This document shows positions 45,835 through 57,249 of a DNA stretch of 64,000 bases, piece by piece. The notes below the pieces were generated by a model. That model worked only from the letters and a program-made list of their open reading frames with translations, did not search any database and had not been told where the DNA came from. Origin of the DNA: Chamaecyparis obtusa (lineage: Eukaryota; Streptophyta; Pinopsida; Cupressales; Cupressaceae). How positions within the stretch are numbered: position 1 is the first letter of the stretch; each line of letters begins with the position of its first letter. Both the position numbers and the translations under genes were made by a program. The stretch lies in contig BSBK01005648.1 in NCBI GenBank assembly GCA_027943335.1, positions 2,097,001 to 2,161,000 of the forward strand, read 5' to 3'.

Positions 45835-48800
45835 ATGGCATCATCATCTTCTGCATCAGTCAAGAAATAAGGGATGGAAGTTTTTAATGTGCAATTAGTA
45901 AGAAATGAAGTATGCAAGCTGAAGTTATTCAAGGCAATATTAGAGAGTGTGATCAAAGGCGATTTAAACAGAGCCCTATCCTCCATTCCAGAGAATGTGT
46001 TAATAATGAATGACATTAGGTCTTGCTACATGTGTAAAATTGGAGAAATCAGTGATTACAAGATCAGGGAAGCTTATGACAGACTATGTGTTAACAGAGT
46101 GCTGAAGCCAGAACATAAGGTAGTTGCCGATCAAGGGTTAGTGCATGTCCTAGATTTCTTGTAAAATTTTAAAGTGGAATGGATAAAGATTGTTTTGAGT
46201 CGAGTACATGACATGCATTTATGGTTGGAAGATGGACCAATAAAGATTACAAAGGAGATGATACATCGAGTCATTGGATACCCTACAATTGAAGGGAAAA
46301 GAACAATGAAATGTGCAGGTAAGGAAGATATTCAAGCCAACACCTAGGCAGTTTGGAACAAATGAGGAATGACAATCTCCACCATAACTGATCTGGAAAT
46401 TGACTTTGCTAGTAGAGTCATCTCGCATAATTTTTATCAATCTAGTCGGTTGGACAATGTCCCTTGTATGGAAATGGACCAGGCATGGAAGATAATCAAG
46501 AAAGGACACACATATGACCTTGCTGAGCTCCAGTTGACTCAACTTGCTGAGAATTTGAACTCCATCCAGACCACAAAGAATTCTATGTGTAAGTTTGATT
46601 CCTTACTGATCTATTTGTTCTTTTATGGAAAGAAGTGTTTTCCTACACATGGAGATGTTATATGGGATAAGAAGAGACCCATCACTATTCAAATCAATGA
46701 ATTTATAAATTAGATTGGAGATAACTTTAATGGAATAATGGACAACTATTTTTTTGAGTTTAAGAAGAAAATGAGAAAGAGGACTAGAGTCCCTGTGTCT
46801 TTGATTCAAAAATAAAGTAAGGACATATGTTTTCTGGTAGACACAGATTTTACTTATGCATGGGCAATCCTACCTAGGGTTTCATGGTTAATGCCATTAC
46901 CCTATGAACTAAATATAGATGAAGCTACTGCTGCAATTACAACCCTCTTAGCTAAAGAAATTGATAGTAAAGCACCTTACTTTGGAACCTTTGATGAAGC
47001 TAAATCCAAGATCTCTTTGGGATTAATGGCTGCCACCACAGAGAGGAAAAGAAAGAAGATAGTGAAGAATTTGGAAAAATATGTCAAAGAATCTAAACAA
47101 GATGCACCACTGGAGTTGACCCAAGGATTGGGAGAAGATGAACCAAGTGAAACTAGTATTAGTGAAGAAGAATAAGAGAAAGAAAAGAAACCAGTGATTC
47201 TCAAGCCCTCGGCTAAGAAAAGAATTTTAAAACCTAAAGTGTCATCAACACCAGTACTTAGGCCCAGAACAAGGAGAGTTGCTGCCAAGACTCCTAAGAT
47301 GCCACTTGCATCTATTAAGAGAAAACCTACACTACCTAAGGTAGTGCCGAATAAGGTTATAAAGAGGCTGAGAAGGAAACTTGTTTTAGAACAAGATGAT
47401 GATGAAGAAATAGAGAGCGATGAAGAAGTAAAGAGGAAGGTTACACAATAGGATACTCAACTCACTATTGATGAAATATGTAACAAGATTACTAGCTCTG
47501 CAATAGAGGATGAGTTGAAAGGATTAAAATTTGGGAACATGAGCATTGGAGACAAAGAAAAAGTGGAATATGCTATTCTTGAAATGTTGTGCATTTTCAA
47601 GATTCTACCAATTCAAATATAAAATATAATCCCCAAGGAATCAAGCAACAGGGTTGCACAGAAATGTGAATATGCTCTGCAAACTGAAAAGGAAATAAGG
47701 GAGAGCACTTTAGCTCAAGTTGAGTCTAGTCTCACCCCTACTAGCATCAAACAGATAATTGAACAATATAGAGCTAAGTTTGATCCCAAACTTAGAGCTT
47801 ATCTAATTCTTCAACACAAGGTTGAGGATGTTGTACAAGAAAGTCTCAAAATCTGGAAAATAGTGTTTGGATTGCTGTGTGACAAGGATGAAGAAAAGGG
47901 TGCTAGTACTTTGAAAGTTGTTGAACCTGAGATAAAACAAAATAAAATGGAGACTGGAACTCCTAAGGAAGTGGAAGATCAAGAAAAATCAAAGGTTCAC
48001 ATTATTGACATAACCGAGGAGAGCCCCATCAAGAATTCAATTTTGACTGAGGCTGATTTAAAGACTATGAAAACAAATGATATATCCTTGCCAGGAAGTA
48101 ACAGATTACTTTTACAAGTCAAAGATTATCCAATAATTGCTGGCACACAATTTGTTGATATGAGTCCTCCCTTACATGACATTGCAACTATTGACAAGTT
48201 AGTCGGTACAAGCCTTACCGAGGAACCCATAAAGTCGATACTAGTAAATCAATCTACATATGTTGAGGAAGAGGACAAAGTAGACAATCTTGAAGGCAAA
48301 ATCCAAAGTCCTCCTATGGAAGATAACAGAAAAGAAGAACAAGGAGATAAGTTAGATGGACAAGATATTAGTCTTCATGCTGAGGATAAGGGTAAAGGAG
48401 AAATAGATATAAAAGGAAAATCTATTGAGGTGCGAGAGCCTAAGGAGCAAGAGGTAATACATGCTCTTGTAGAGATGCTAAGTGGAAGCACCCCACCGAA
48501 AACACAGAAAGAGCAAACTGAGGTAACAATTGACGGAGTCATTGTTATTCCTAAATGGGATAGCAATAACCTATCTTATGAGAAAATGCAGATATTGAAG
48601 GATTTGCTGATGAGGAAAAGCAGGCAAGCAGAACTCCAAAGGGAACATTAGCAGAAATAGGTCCTATATGAAATAAAAGATATATTTAAGGAAGTTTATG
48701 AATTATCAGATGTAAATAGTTCCACCCCCATATTGGAACAACTTGTGCATATTGTTCAAAAAGTAAATAATGAAGCTAGCTGTGCAAGTGATAAGTTATT

Positions 48801-49419
48801 TGAGTGGTCAGAATAAAAGTTTGAGACCAAAATGCTAGAGAAGGTATTTTCCAAGATAGCAGTGAAACAGGTCGAGTTGTCTACTTTGGTAAATGAGACC
48901 GAAGAGGTAGTTGTGAATGGATAGTCTCTGTTGGCCAAATTCTGTAATGTTGAACTATTCACTGATGAGAATCAATGAATGGTTGACACACTTAAACAAG
49001 AACTTAAGGCTACCAGTCAGTCTCTAAGCTTGGATGTAGACACTAGTGCCAATCATTATGCCAAAATCCTGCTTACCCAAGGTAAGTTAGCCGAGTTGGT
49101 GGCTAATGATGGCAAGATTCAATCTAGACTAGTTTATATGCAAACTATTTTGACACCTCATCTAGAGGCCATATAGAGAAAGTTAGTCAAGGCCAAGGAA
49201 TTAGCTCAGAGAAATCCAAATTTGTTGACAGTCGAGAGCTTAGTCAGTCTAGCTATTGAACTAGAAGTGTAGATAGAAGTTCTAAATCTTGCTACAACAG
49301 CTTGGGAAACTACACTACACATGGTCATGGTGTTGCATAGACCATTTCTAGAGAAATTTTGGGAACCCCCTACTAATGAAAAGATTCATCATGTCAAAAA
49401 CAAGGGGGAATCATCATGA
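45835..49419 (+). pseudogene. L1 ORF2, unknown protein of about 1,190 residues
   Basis: A single frame from ATG 45835 (MASSSSASVKK) to TGA 49417-49419, with over a dozen in-frame stops and no frameshift in 3.6 kb. The N-terminal third has a folded-looking region: KLKLFKAILESVIKGDLNRA, then VEWIKIVL, WLEDGPIKITKEMIHRVIG, CKFDSLLIYLFFYGKKCFP and IDSKAPYFGTFDEAKSKI. The Gly-Ile-rich segment after ITKEMIH faintly recalls putative plant transposon-protein or PMD-like domains, but I would not assign it. The middle (47190-47450) is Lys/Arg/Pro-rich and basic, then acidic (EQDDDEEIESDEE). The C-terminal half is acidic and coiled coil. No polymerase, protease, integrase or envelope motif is seen. L2 has a homologue in the same place. 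Confidence 0.7.
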
Positions 49420-49544
49420 CATGATTAAGGATAGGTAACAAAATTTTGAATGTATATATATCTCAGGGGGAGTATTAGGATAATACAACATACTTTTGTA
49501 ATTGTAAGTACAAATGTCATGACAAAGTCTTTTTGCCACTAATG

Positions 49545-49558
49545 TCAAAGGGGGAGAT
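49545..49558 (+). promoter_or_regulatory. L1 polypurine tract
   Basis: TCAAAGGGGGAGAT directly before the 3' LTR. Confidence 0.9.
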
Positions 49559-50749
49559 TGTAGATCTCTATAGTTTTGTTGACCATTAGTCCTTCACAGT
49601 TAGTCATATATCTAGGCAATAATGGTCGGTCATCACTATGACCGAGTCATTTTGTAAAGGCCGAGTTATGTATTGAATACTTACTGAGCAGTAGTACTGC
49701 TGAGTAAAGTCATGGTCACTACATGTTTGTATTATGCCAAGTATAGTTTTTGTCGAGTTACATATGCAATGATTACCAAGCGAAAGAGAGTTTAATAGAT
49801 GCTGAGTATAGTGAATACCAAGTACCGAGAATAACATTTTCCGAGTTGGCCAGGAATGACATATAAGTTTGGAATGGCACAATGATCAAGGTAAACCATT
49901 TTTGGTGATAGTGGTGTTTTGTATTTTTTTTGTTGAGGTAATTACCCATTCATCTTGTAATCATTGATCCCTATGTAATACCTAGAGCCAATCAAAAAAA
50001 TTTATAACTTAAGTGGCAATAGGAATAAATCTGAACTGTACATCTTGAATCATTAAGATCTTTTGGTTATTATATAAGGTCAAGATCTAAACCCTAAAAT
50101 GTAGTAGCAAGGGATAGCGAATGTGAAGGGTGTATGCAGAATGGTATGATTTAGTAAAGGAAAGCTTACAGAGATAGATTTTAGTGACCGAGCTAAGCAG
50201 TGAAAGGACAGAATCAAGAAAGATTAGATAGAAGAGATCACTAACATATAGTAAAGAGGAGATTTGTAATCTTCATATAAGTACAAACTGAAAGATTAGG
50301 TACTGAGACATTTTAATCAGTGTATCATGGTAAATCTCTTAACTGAGTAGTCTTAATAGACTTTATGTAATCTCTTTACCGAGTGCTTAGTTTTTTGTAA
50401 GTTTTAAATCCTTTAGCAAGGTAGACTGTATAAGTCTTTTATCTTTTAATAGAGCAGACCTTTCACAAGGTAGATCATGAATTGATCACATTTTGTAAAC
50501 CTTAATAGGCAAAACTTATTATTGTAGTAGTGAAGATTTGTGGGTGTAATCCCCACCCCAATTTTACCATTCAAGGGTTTTTGGGTTACCAAAATTACTG
50601 TGTTATGAGTGATTTCATGGCTGCTGCTTAACATGTTAAGTTACTTAGAATGATCAAGTTTTGTTTATGTCATGCATAAAGTTTTATCAATAGAAAAGGT
50701 TAAAGTAGGTGATATCTGATTCACCCCCGCCTCTCAGTATTACCTTCCC
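49559..50749 (+). repeat. L1 3' LTR, terminal 16 bp missing
   Basis: Matches 42667-43855 closely. It stops at TACCTTCCC, where the 5' LTR continues ATTTATATTTCCAACA. The next bases are the second copy of the G segment (CCCTTTTTAG), so CCC (50747-50749) is shared by both sides of the junction. TATA box 50071-50078. Confidence 0.93.
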
Positions 50750-52901
50750 TTTTTAGTACAACCATCACTAGTTCAATCATGATGGTATGAATACTTTCTG
50801 TACCTCTTTTGTTGCTTTCCCATCTCTTTTTTGGTACAACTATCACTAATTGAAACCAATCATGAGAGTGCAAATATCAATTTTGTCAAATTCTATGTTG
50901 CAAGTGGATTTTGGTATTATGATATCGAAGATCAAAATATCCAAGGTTTCCTTTTGCGTAAACAAACATAGATTTCAATTTTATCCTATGTACAAGTCTT
51001 TGATGACTCTTTGATGATCACATCCTTAGACAAATAATACATGATTTAAAACTTTGATCTTAAGACAATCATTCAAAAATCAACTAAAATATCACACTTT
51101 CCTCATAGCTTGTCTAGTTTAAAAACTTTGATTGATTTGCTAGAAAGACATGATTTCATCAATCAAGTCAACACTTAGAAAAAAAAATGCAATGCTTTTT
51201 GAATCCATATTTCAATTGTAGTTCCATCCATTTCATAATTTTAATCCTGATAAAGATAAGGTCATGTAAGATCTTAGATTAAATTTTTCTTTTGGTTTGA
51301 ATTGGATTAGGATTTGAAGATTTGATTAAGTGTTTAATTTGCATTTTCGATGAATTGATTCGATGATTGATTGAAGTTTTATTTTGATGAATCCTTCCTC
51401 CTTTCGAGTAGATTTTCCCCAATTTGATATGATTTCAAAGTTGGACTTAGGAAAATTTGCAGATTAGGTGACCAAAATCTTGAGGTACTTGCAAATGCAA
51501 CTGTGGGGTTTTATTATGCAATATATACAAATGCTGGTGACTGCCATATTTACAAGCTGACCTTCTAAGTATGCGATTGACTTGGACTTTCAATGGCTCT
51601 TGCTTACCAGGTTTTCATCTATTGAATGGATCTTGCTTCTTTTTTTGTTTTTAAAGCTTTTTCCCTTTTTTGCCACCAAGGTGCCTATTTGCTAGGTTTT
51701 CACCAAGGTACTTTTTCTTTTTTTTTATATATATTTTTCTTTTTTTTTCAATTTTTCAATTTTTCATATCATCAAGGTGCCTATTTGCTAGGTTTTCACC
51801 AAGACAACATCTTTTTGAGGATCATATATGAATGTTTTTGGCTTTCTTCATGCTCAATTTTCCACTTTTTTTTATCTTTTTTGCTTTTCCAAATTTTTTT
51901 GCTCTTTTCTATTTTTCAAATGTTTTTGGTATTTTCAAGATCTCTTTTGACTATATACAATAAATAGGATGCTTTCCATCTAATTTTCTGATACTCTTTA
52001 TACTCTTTCATCTACTTCATGTATAGAACCTCTTTAGATGAATGCTATTGATAGGTTCTTGTAGCTCTTCTCCATCACAATCCGCTAATTTATAGGTGCC
52101 GGTGCCAAAAGATGAAGTGATAACAAAAGGGCCTAACCAATTTTCTTCCCATTTCCCTTTCTTTTCCCTTTCCGCTTGGTTCTTGGGATTCTCTCGCAAA
52201 ACTAGGTCACCTATTTGAAATGTTTTTTACTTGATGTGCTTGTTATAAGTCCTTGACATTCTATTTTGATATACTTTTAAGTGATCAAATGCTTGTTGCT
52301 ATTTCTCATCTAGCAGTTCTAGTTCATGCAATATAGCAACTCTATAATCCTCTTCACTTATTAAACCATGTAAAGATACCCTTAATGATGGAAGTTCTAC
52401 CTCCAAAGGTAAAACTGCTTATGTTCCAAAGACTAAGGAAAAGGGTGTAGCACCTGTTGGCATTCTAATGCTAGTTCTATAAGCCCATAAGGTCGGGTTT
52501 ATTTTTATGTGCCAATCTCTACCTAAATTATCTACTATTCTCTTCAATATCTTCAGGATGTTTTTATTCATTGCTTTGGCTTGTCTATTACCTTGGGGGT
52601 AATAAATTGAAGATGAGTGATGAATCATGTGGAACTTTGTGCATAATTCCTTTAGGTCTTTGTTTTTGAAGTGCTTTGCATTATCCGTTATGATGGCATG
52701 AGGTATGCCATATCTAAAAATTATGTGGTTTAGGATAAACAAAGATATCTACTTTCCCATTGCAGTTGAAAAGGGTACAGCTTCCACCCATTTGGTAAAG
52801 TACTTCATTGCCATGATAATGAATTTATGACCATTTGAGGATGGTGGATAAATCATTCCTATTAAATCTAGACCCCATTGATAAAATGGCCAAGGTTTTG
52901 T
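50747..52901 (-). repeat. Second copy (A2) of the 2,155-bp G segment
   Basis: Matches 40511-42665 and continues without break into the rest of G integrase at 52902. It carries two CCAAGGTGCCTATTTGCTAG blocks near 51676 and 51772, followed on the minus strand by G's 3' region. Confidence 0.9.
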
Positions 52902-53156
52902 CATCAGATGAAGCTCTTGTGTGGGCACATGTATCAAGTGTCCATGAAATTGACACTTTCTACAAGTTTTGGCAAAGTGACAAGCGTCTTTCTCCATCAT
53001 AGGCCAAAAATATCCTATCCTAAGAATTTTATTAGCTAGGGTTAATCCATTCGAATGTGACCCAAAAATTCCCTCGTGGATTTCTTGCAAGGCTATGTCT
53101 GATTCCTCTTTCTCTAAAAATCTAAGGGGCATTCCGTCTAGACTCTTACGATACAA
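52017..53156 (-). pseudogene. G integrase
   Basis: Order on the minus strand: the HHCC zinc domain (HEGIFGSHSNG ... CRKCQFHG, 53080-52930), then the catalytic core. The core has Asp in WGLDLIGMIYPP and Asp in IITDNAKHFKN. At the third acidic position it reads GNRQAKAMNK, where copy A1 has GNGQAEAMNK: the catalytic Glu is Lys here. WAYRTSIRMPTGATPFSLVF and then, after a break near 52230, RENPKN and NWLGPFVITSSFG form the C-terminal domain ending HLKRFYT (52199-52017). Stops occur near 52745 and 52418. Inactive by both the stops and the Glu change. Confidence 0.9.
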
Positions 53157-53199
53157 TGTTTTAGATATTAAAGTATAATGAGATGGTTGGCAGATGAAG

Positions 53200-54333
53200 C
53201 TTTTCTTTTAGTTGCTGGTTTGGTCCATGGGTTGGATTTGATATTTTAGGTATGTGTAAATAGGTCCACACGAAGGTGATTCATGTGTAGTTAGTGAGAA
53301 AATGGTATGAGGATGGGTAGGGTCAAATGCGGATCTGGTATTTGTAGAAGTGATGCCAAAGTTTCCATTGCATCTGTTGCTTTGTTCTTTTCTCTTGGTA
53401 GTTGCTCAAATGTAATAAGAATGAAGTACTTCTTAAGATTTTCCACCATGTTCTTATAAGGTACCATCTTGTCATCTTTCATCTGATATTCATCATTAAT
53501 TTGATTAATGACTAATTGTGAATCTCCATAAACCTTTAATTTTGTCACCTTCCACTCTAATGCCAACTTGAATCCAATAACCAAGGCTTCATATTATGCT
53601 ATGTTATTGGTTCATGGAAATAATAATTTATATGACTTTGGAATTGTAGATCCTTGAGGAGTGATTAAGAGTATGCCTGCTCCTAATCCATGTTGGGTGT
53701 ATGAACCATCAAAATACAGTTGCCATGTCTTCACCTCAACATTCAAAATCTCAGAATCTAGGAATTCTACTTGAATTGGATGATCATCTTGTAGTGGTAA
53801 TTCTACTAATTGGTCAGCAATTACTTGTCCTTTAATAGATTTTCAGTCTACATACTCAACATCAAATTCACTCAACACCATGACCCATTTGGCTAGCCTT
53901 CCATTTAATGTTGTTTTGCTAAGTAGATACTTCAAAGGATTGATCTTTGCAAATTGTCTTATCTTATGAGCTAACATATAATGGCATAGTTTTGGGAAGC
54001 AAAAACCATAGCCAAACATGCCCTTTTGATGAAAGTATAGTTTAACTCATATTTGACCAAAGTTCTACTTATGTAATACATAGCTTTTTCTTTGCCTGAT
54101 TCATCTTCTTGTGCCAAAAGTGCCCCCAATGAATGCTATGTTGCTGAAATATATAAGATCAACGGTTTTCCTCTAATAGGTGGCATCAAAGTTGGAGGGT
54201 TCATGAGGTATTTCTTCAACATGTTGAAAGCTTCTTCACACTTCTCATCCCATTTGAAAACTATATCTTTATGTAGAAGTTGGGTGAAGTTATGACATTT
54301 TTTCGCTAGTTGGGATATAAATCTCCTAATGGA
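53200..54333 (-). pseudogene. G reverse transcriptase end and RNase H
   Basis: A frame-broken stretch between the YVDD-containing part and integrase. The RNase H core is clear at 53584-53291: GFKLALEWKVTKLKVYGDSQ, LVINQINDEYQ, then YFILITFEQLPREKNKATDA. The earlier thumb and connection part (54333-53600) is readable only in short pieces in changing frames. RNase H removes the RNA strand during reverse transcription. Not functional as it stands. Confidence 0.75.
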
Positions 54334-55476
54334 CTAAATTATTCCTTGTAGTGACCTCATTTGGCTTATGTTTCTAGGTGCTTCCATCTCCATGATGGCT
54401 TTGAATTTAGCGGGATCCACCTCTATTCCTTTTGCTAATACAATGTAGCCTAGCAGTTTTCCTGATTGGACCCCAAATGCACACTTTTTTGGATTGAGCC
54501 TTACTTTGAATTTCTCTAATCTGATAAACATTTTCTCTAGAATTGGTAGATGCTCCTCTCTTGAATGAGATTTTTCTGATATGTCATCTACATAATCTTC
54601 CAAGAACTTATGCATCATATCATGGGATATTGTTGTCATGGCCCGTTGATATGTTGCCTCGGCATTCTTTAGACCAAAGGGAATAAAATTCTAGTAGAAT
54701 GTTCCCCATGCACATGTAAATGTTATTTTATCTTGGTCCTTAGGTGCTATCTTGATCTATTTATAGCCACTAAATCCATCGATAAGTGAAAACATGGAAT
54801 GTCCCGCTGTTAAATCTATAATGGCATCTATGCTTGGAAGAGGAAAATCATCTTTAGGACACACCAAATTCAAGTCTCTAAAATCCATGCAAATCTTGAT
54901 GGACTTATCTAATTTTGAAACTAGCACTATATTTGAAATCCATTGGGCATAATCAATGGCTCTGATAAACCCCACTTTTAGCAATTTCTCCAACTCTACT
55001 TTTACTAGCAAGGCTATGTGTGGATGCATTTTCCTTAACTTCTGTTTGACTGGTCTATCTCCTTCTTTGATGTTCAAGTGATGCATAATCATATTTGGGT
55101 CCAATCCCAACATATCACCATATGACCATGCAAAGTTGACTTGTTTTTCCTTGAAAATTTTTATGAATTCTTTTCTCTCTTCATTAGATAAGGATGCCGC
55201 TAGGTGTATGATCTTTGGCTCGGTTTCTGACCCAATGTTTATCTTTTTTGTAGGATCGATAAAAATTGGAGATCTCTCTTCATAATGTTTAGATAAAGCA
55301 TCCAAACTTCCTTCCTTAGGTGCCTCAATTGGGTTTTCACCTTTGGAAACATCCTTTATTTCTTTCTCTTTTCGATCTAATACTGCCACAACGTGGTTTT
55401 CAACACTAGATTCTTTTCCTTTTTTACTTTTTTTATTTTTAGGTGGATTGAAAGTTTGGATACTCCCCTTTATCAT
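54334..55476 (-). pseudogene. G reverse transcriptase
   Basis: Minus-strand frame 55476-54757. It first has a linker (FKEKQVNFAWSYGDMLGLDP), then reverse transcriptase with KLRKMHPHIALLVKVELEKL, VLVSKLDKSIKICMDFRDLN, CPKDDFPLPSIDAIID and SMFSLIDGFSGYK. After a stop and a poorly readable stretch (54756-54640), MMHKFLEDYVDDISEKS follows with the catalytic YVDD, then LNPKKCAFGVQSGKLLGYIV and RNISQMRSLQG. This is the Ty3/gypsy RT pattern. Confidence 0.9.
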
Positions 55477-55482
55477 TTCCTC

Positions 55483-56166
55483 CTAATATTCCATAGTAGA
55501 AGAAGGTTCAACCACATTGAGATATTGGGACACCACATTGTCATTCAAAAATTTTGGGATGATGGTTGGTTCAATGGAATCCCATTCGATTAATTCCAGG
55601 TATATGAGAGTTAAAGGATCAATGCTTTGGCTTGGTTCGATAGGATTTAGAGATAAGACCTGATTTGATGGTTTGTACATTGTATCATTCAAGTCTATGA
55701 CATGTGCCTCTTCTAAATGTTCTAAAGAAGTAGGATCAAAGTCTTCCTCACTAGCCTCCTCTAAGGTTTTTATTGGGTAAAAGTCTTGTGGATTAAACCT
55801 AATGCTTGATTCCTCCATAGTAGGTCTCCATGAAGGTATGTAGGGTTCACCTACCCATTGATTTATTTCAATTTCTTGAATTTTAATATTTTCTAAGACC
55901 ACTTGATTTGAACTAGAGGCTCGATTCTGATTTGGTGCTGCTATTTGATCCTTTCCTTTATTAGAAGTGTAGGTATGAATGAAATCTATCTCCTTATCAT
56001 GGAATGACTCACTTGAAAATGAGTCCCATTCCCATTGATTAGAATCTACATCACTATGTGATTCCAATTGCAAGATTTGATCATAGGCTTTAGGATAGTT
56101 CTTTTGTGTGGACCCTTGTCCTAAGTACCCTAATCCTGTATTTTCCTTGCTATCTCGCCATGTCAT
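55483..56166 (-). pseudogene. G spacer protein region between protease and RT
   Basis: Acidic Ser/Asn/Glu-rich frame of 227 codons, in the same frame as the reverse transcriptase part and separated from it by one TAG (PSSTMEY-stop-EEMIKGS). It contains WVGEPYIPSWRPTMEESSIR and DPTSLEHLEEAHVIDL. No domain recognised. Long linkers here are common in Tat-like elements. Confidence 0.6.
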
Positions 56167-56258
56167 TTCAATTGGTTCTATAATCCTTCATTCCTTGTGC
56201 CCAAAGGTCCTTGGCATTTATATCCCATCTTTTTTATTATTTGGAATCCTTTCCCATA

Positions 56259-57209
56259 TTAATGTGTGGGAATGTTGATATTTTGGATACATTTTTCTTG
56301 GGCACTTGACTCCTCATATTTATAAAGCCAATTAAGAATTTCATCATCATCTTCATCCATGGATGATGAATTATTTTCTCTCACAAAATGCTCATTATAT
56401 CTATGGGGTATATTGGATGGTTTTCCATATGACTTGGGGGATAATGGAAAATCCATCATGGATAAAGAATATTCCCCTACTCCTTTTTGCTTGATTTTAC
56501 ATTGTTTATCAAAATCTCTCATCATTTGGTCCATCTTTTGGTAATGCTCATCTTTGGTGTATATTTTTATGGCTTTATCTTTTTCTTCTTTCTTCTTCTC
56601 ATGTGTGTTCTCCTCACTAACCTTTTCCTTTCCCTTTGTCGATGTAGCTAGGTTAGTCGGCCTTTGGATGTCTTCAACAATAATTTTGCTTTCCACCTTT
56701 TCCTTTCCTTTTAATAATGGAATATCCTTGGAACTTTTCCCTTGCTCTATTTGTTTAGGTATAGACCCTTTTGTATTATGTGGGACTAAAGAGTCATTGA
56801 TGGGCTTCATGTTGTTACAATATTGGAATGGGTTTGAGTCCCCACTTACCATAATCTCTTGACCTAGATAAGGAAATTTTAAACATTGGTGGTAAGTAGA
56901 AGGCACAGCCTGCATTTCATGAATCCACAACCTCCCTAATAAGATATTGTAGGTCAAATTTAGGTCTAAAACTTGGCATATGGTCTCTTTTTGCATGGGA
57001 CCAACTCTGATGGGAAGTACTATGACTCCTTTAGATGATCTTTCTTCGTCATTGTAGGCTTTGATGGTTATTTTCTTCTTTGGGTCAATAGCCTCCTCGC
57101 AAAATCCTAGGGCTTTTACCAAGTTTAGGGTACAAATATTTAAGTTGGCTCCTCCATTGATAAGAAATATTTTCACTCTATGTTTGTGAATAAGGACCTC
57201 TATATGCAA
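56259..57209 (-). pseudogene. G aspartic protease
   Basis: The frame starts MHIEVLIHKHRVKIFLINGG. The flap/active site reads LINGGANLNICTLNLVKALG, where functional relatives have an Asp before the two Gly; the Asp is Asn here. Then VLPIRVGPMQKETICQVLDL and LLGRLWIHEMQAVPSTYHQC-LKFPY follow, the hallmark of gypsy protease ends. A Lys/Glu-rich tail follows (KGKEKVSEENTHEKKKEEKD). The active-site change and the downstream stop indicate loss of function. Confidence 0.88.
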
Positions 57210-57249
57210 AGGTAAATTCTATAGGTGGTTTAGTGACATGTCATCTTGT

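Larger units (their letters stand above)
42667..50749 (+). mobile_element. L1: LTR element with five-knuckle Gag and unknown ORF2
   Basis: About 8.1 kb, plus strand. 5' LTR 42667-43871, tRNA-iMet primer-binding site 43874-43885, Gag 43937-45283, ORF2 45835-49419, polypurine tract 49545-49558, and 3' LTR 49559-50749 (last 16 bp missing). LTR structure and signals are copia-like, but protease, integrase, reverse transcriptase and RNase H are all absent. Both genes are single frames broken only by stop codons. L2 has the same arrangement, so this is a real non-autonomous family rather than one deletion product. Confidence 0.85.

Noticed and set aside
54092..54295. Plus-strand frame in the RT region
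   Set aside because: Antisense to decayed reverse transcriptase/RNase H sequence; no independent support.
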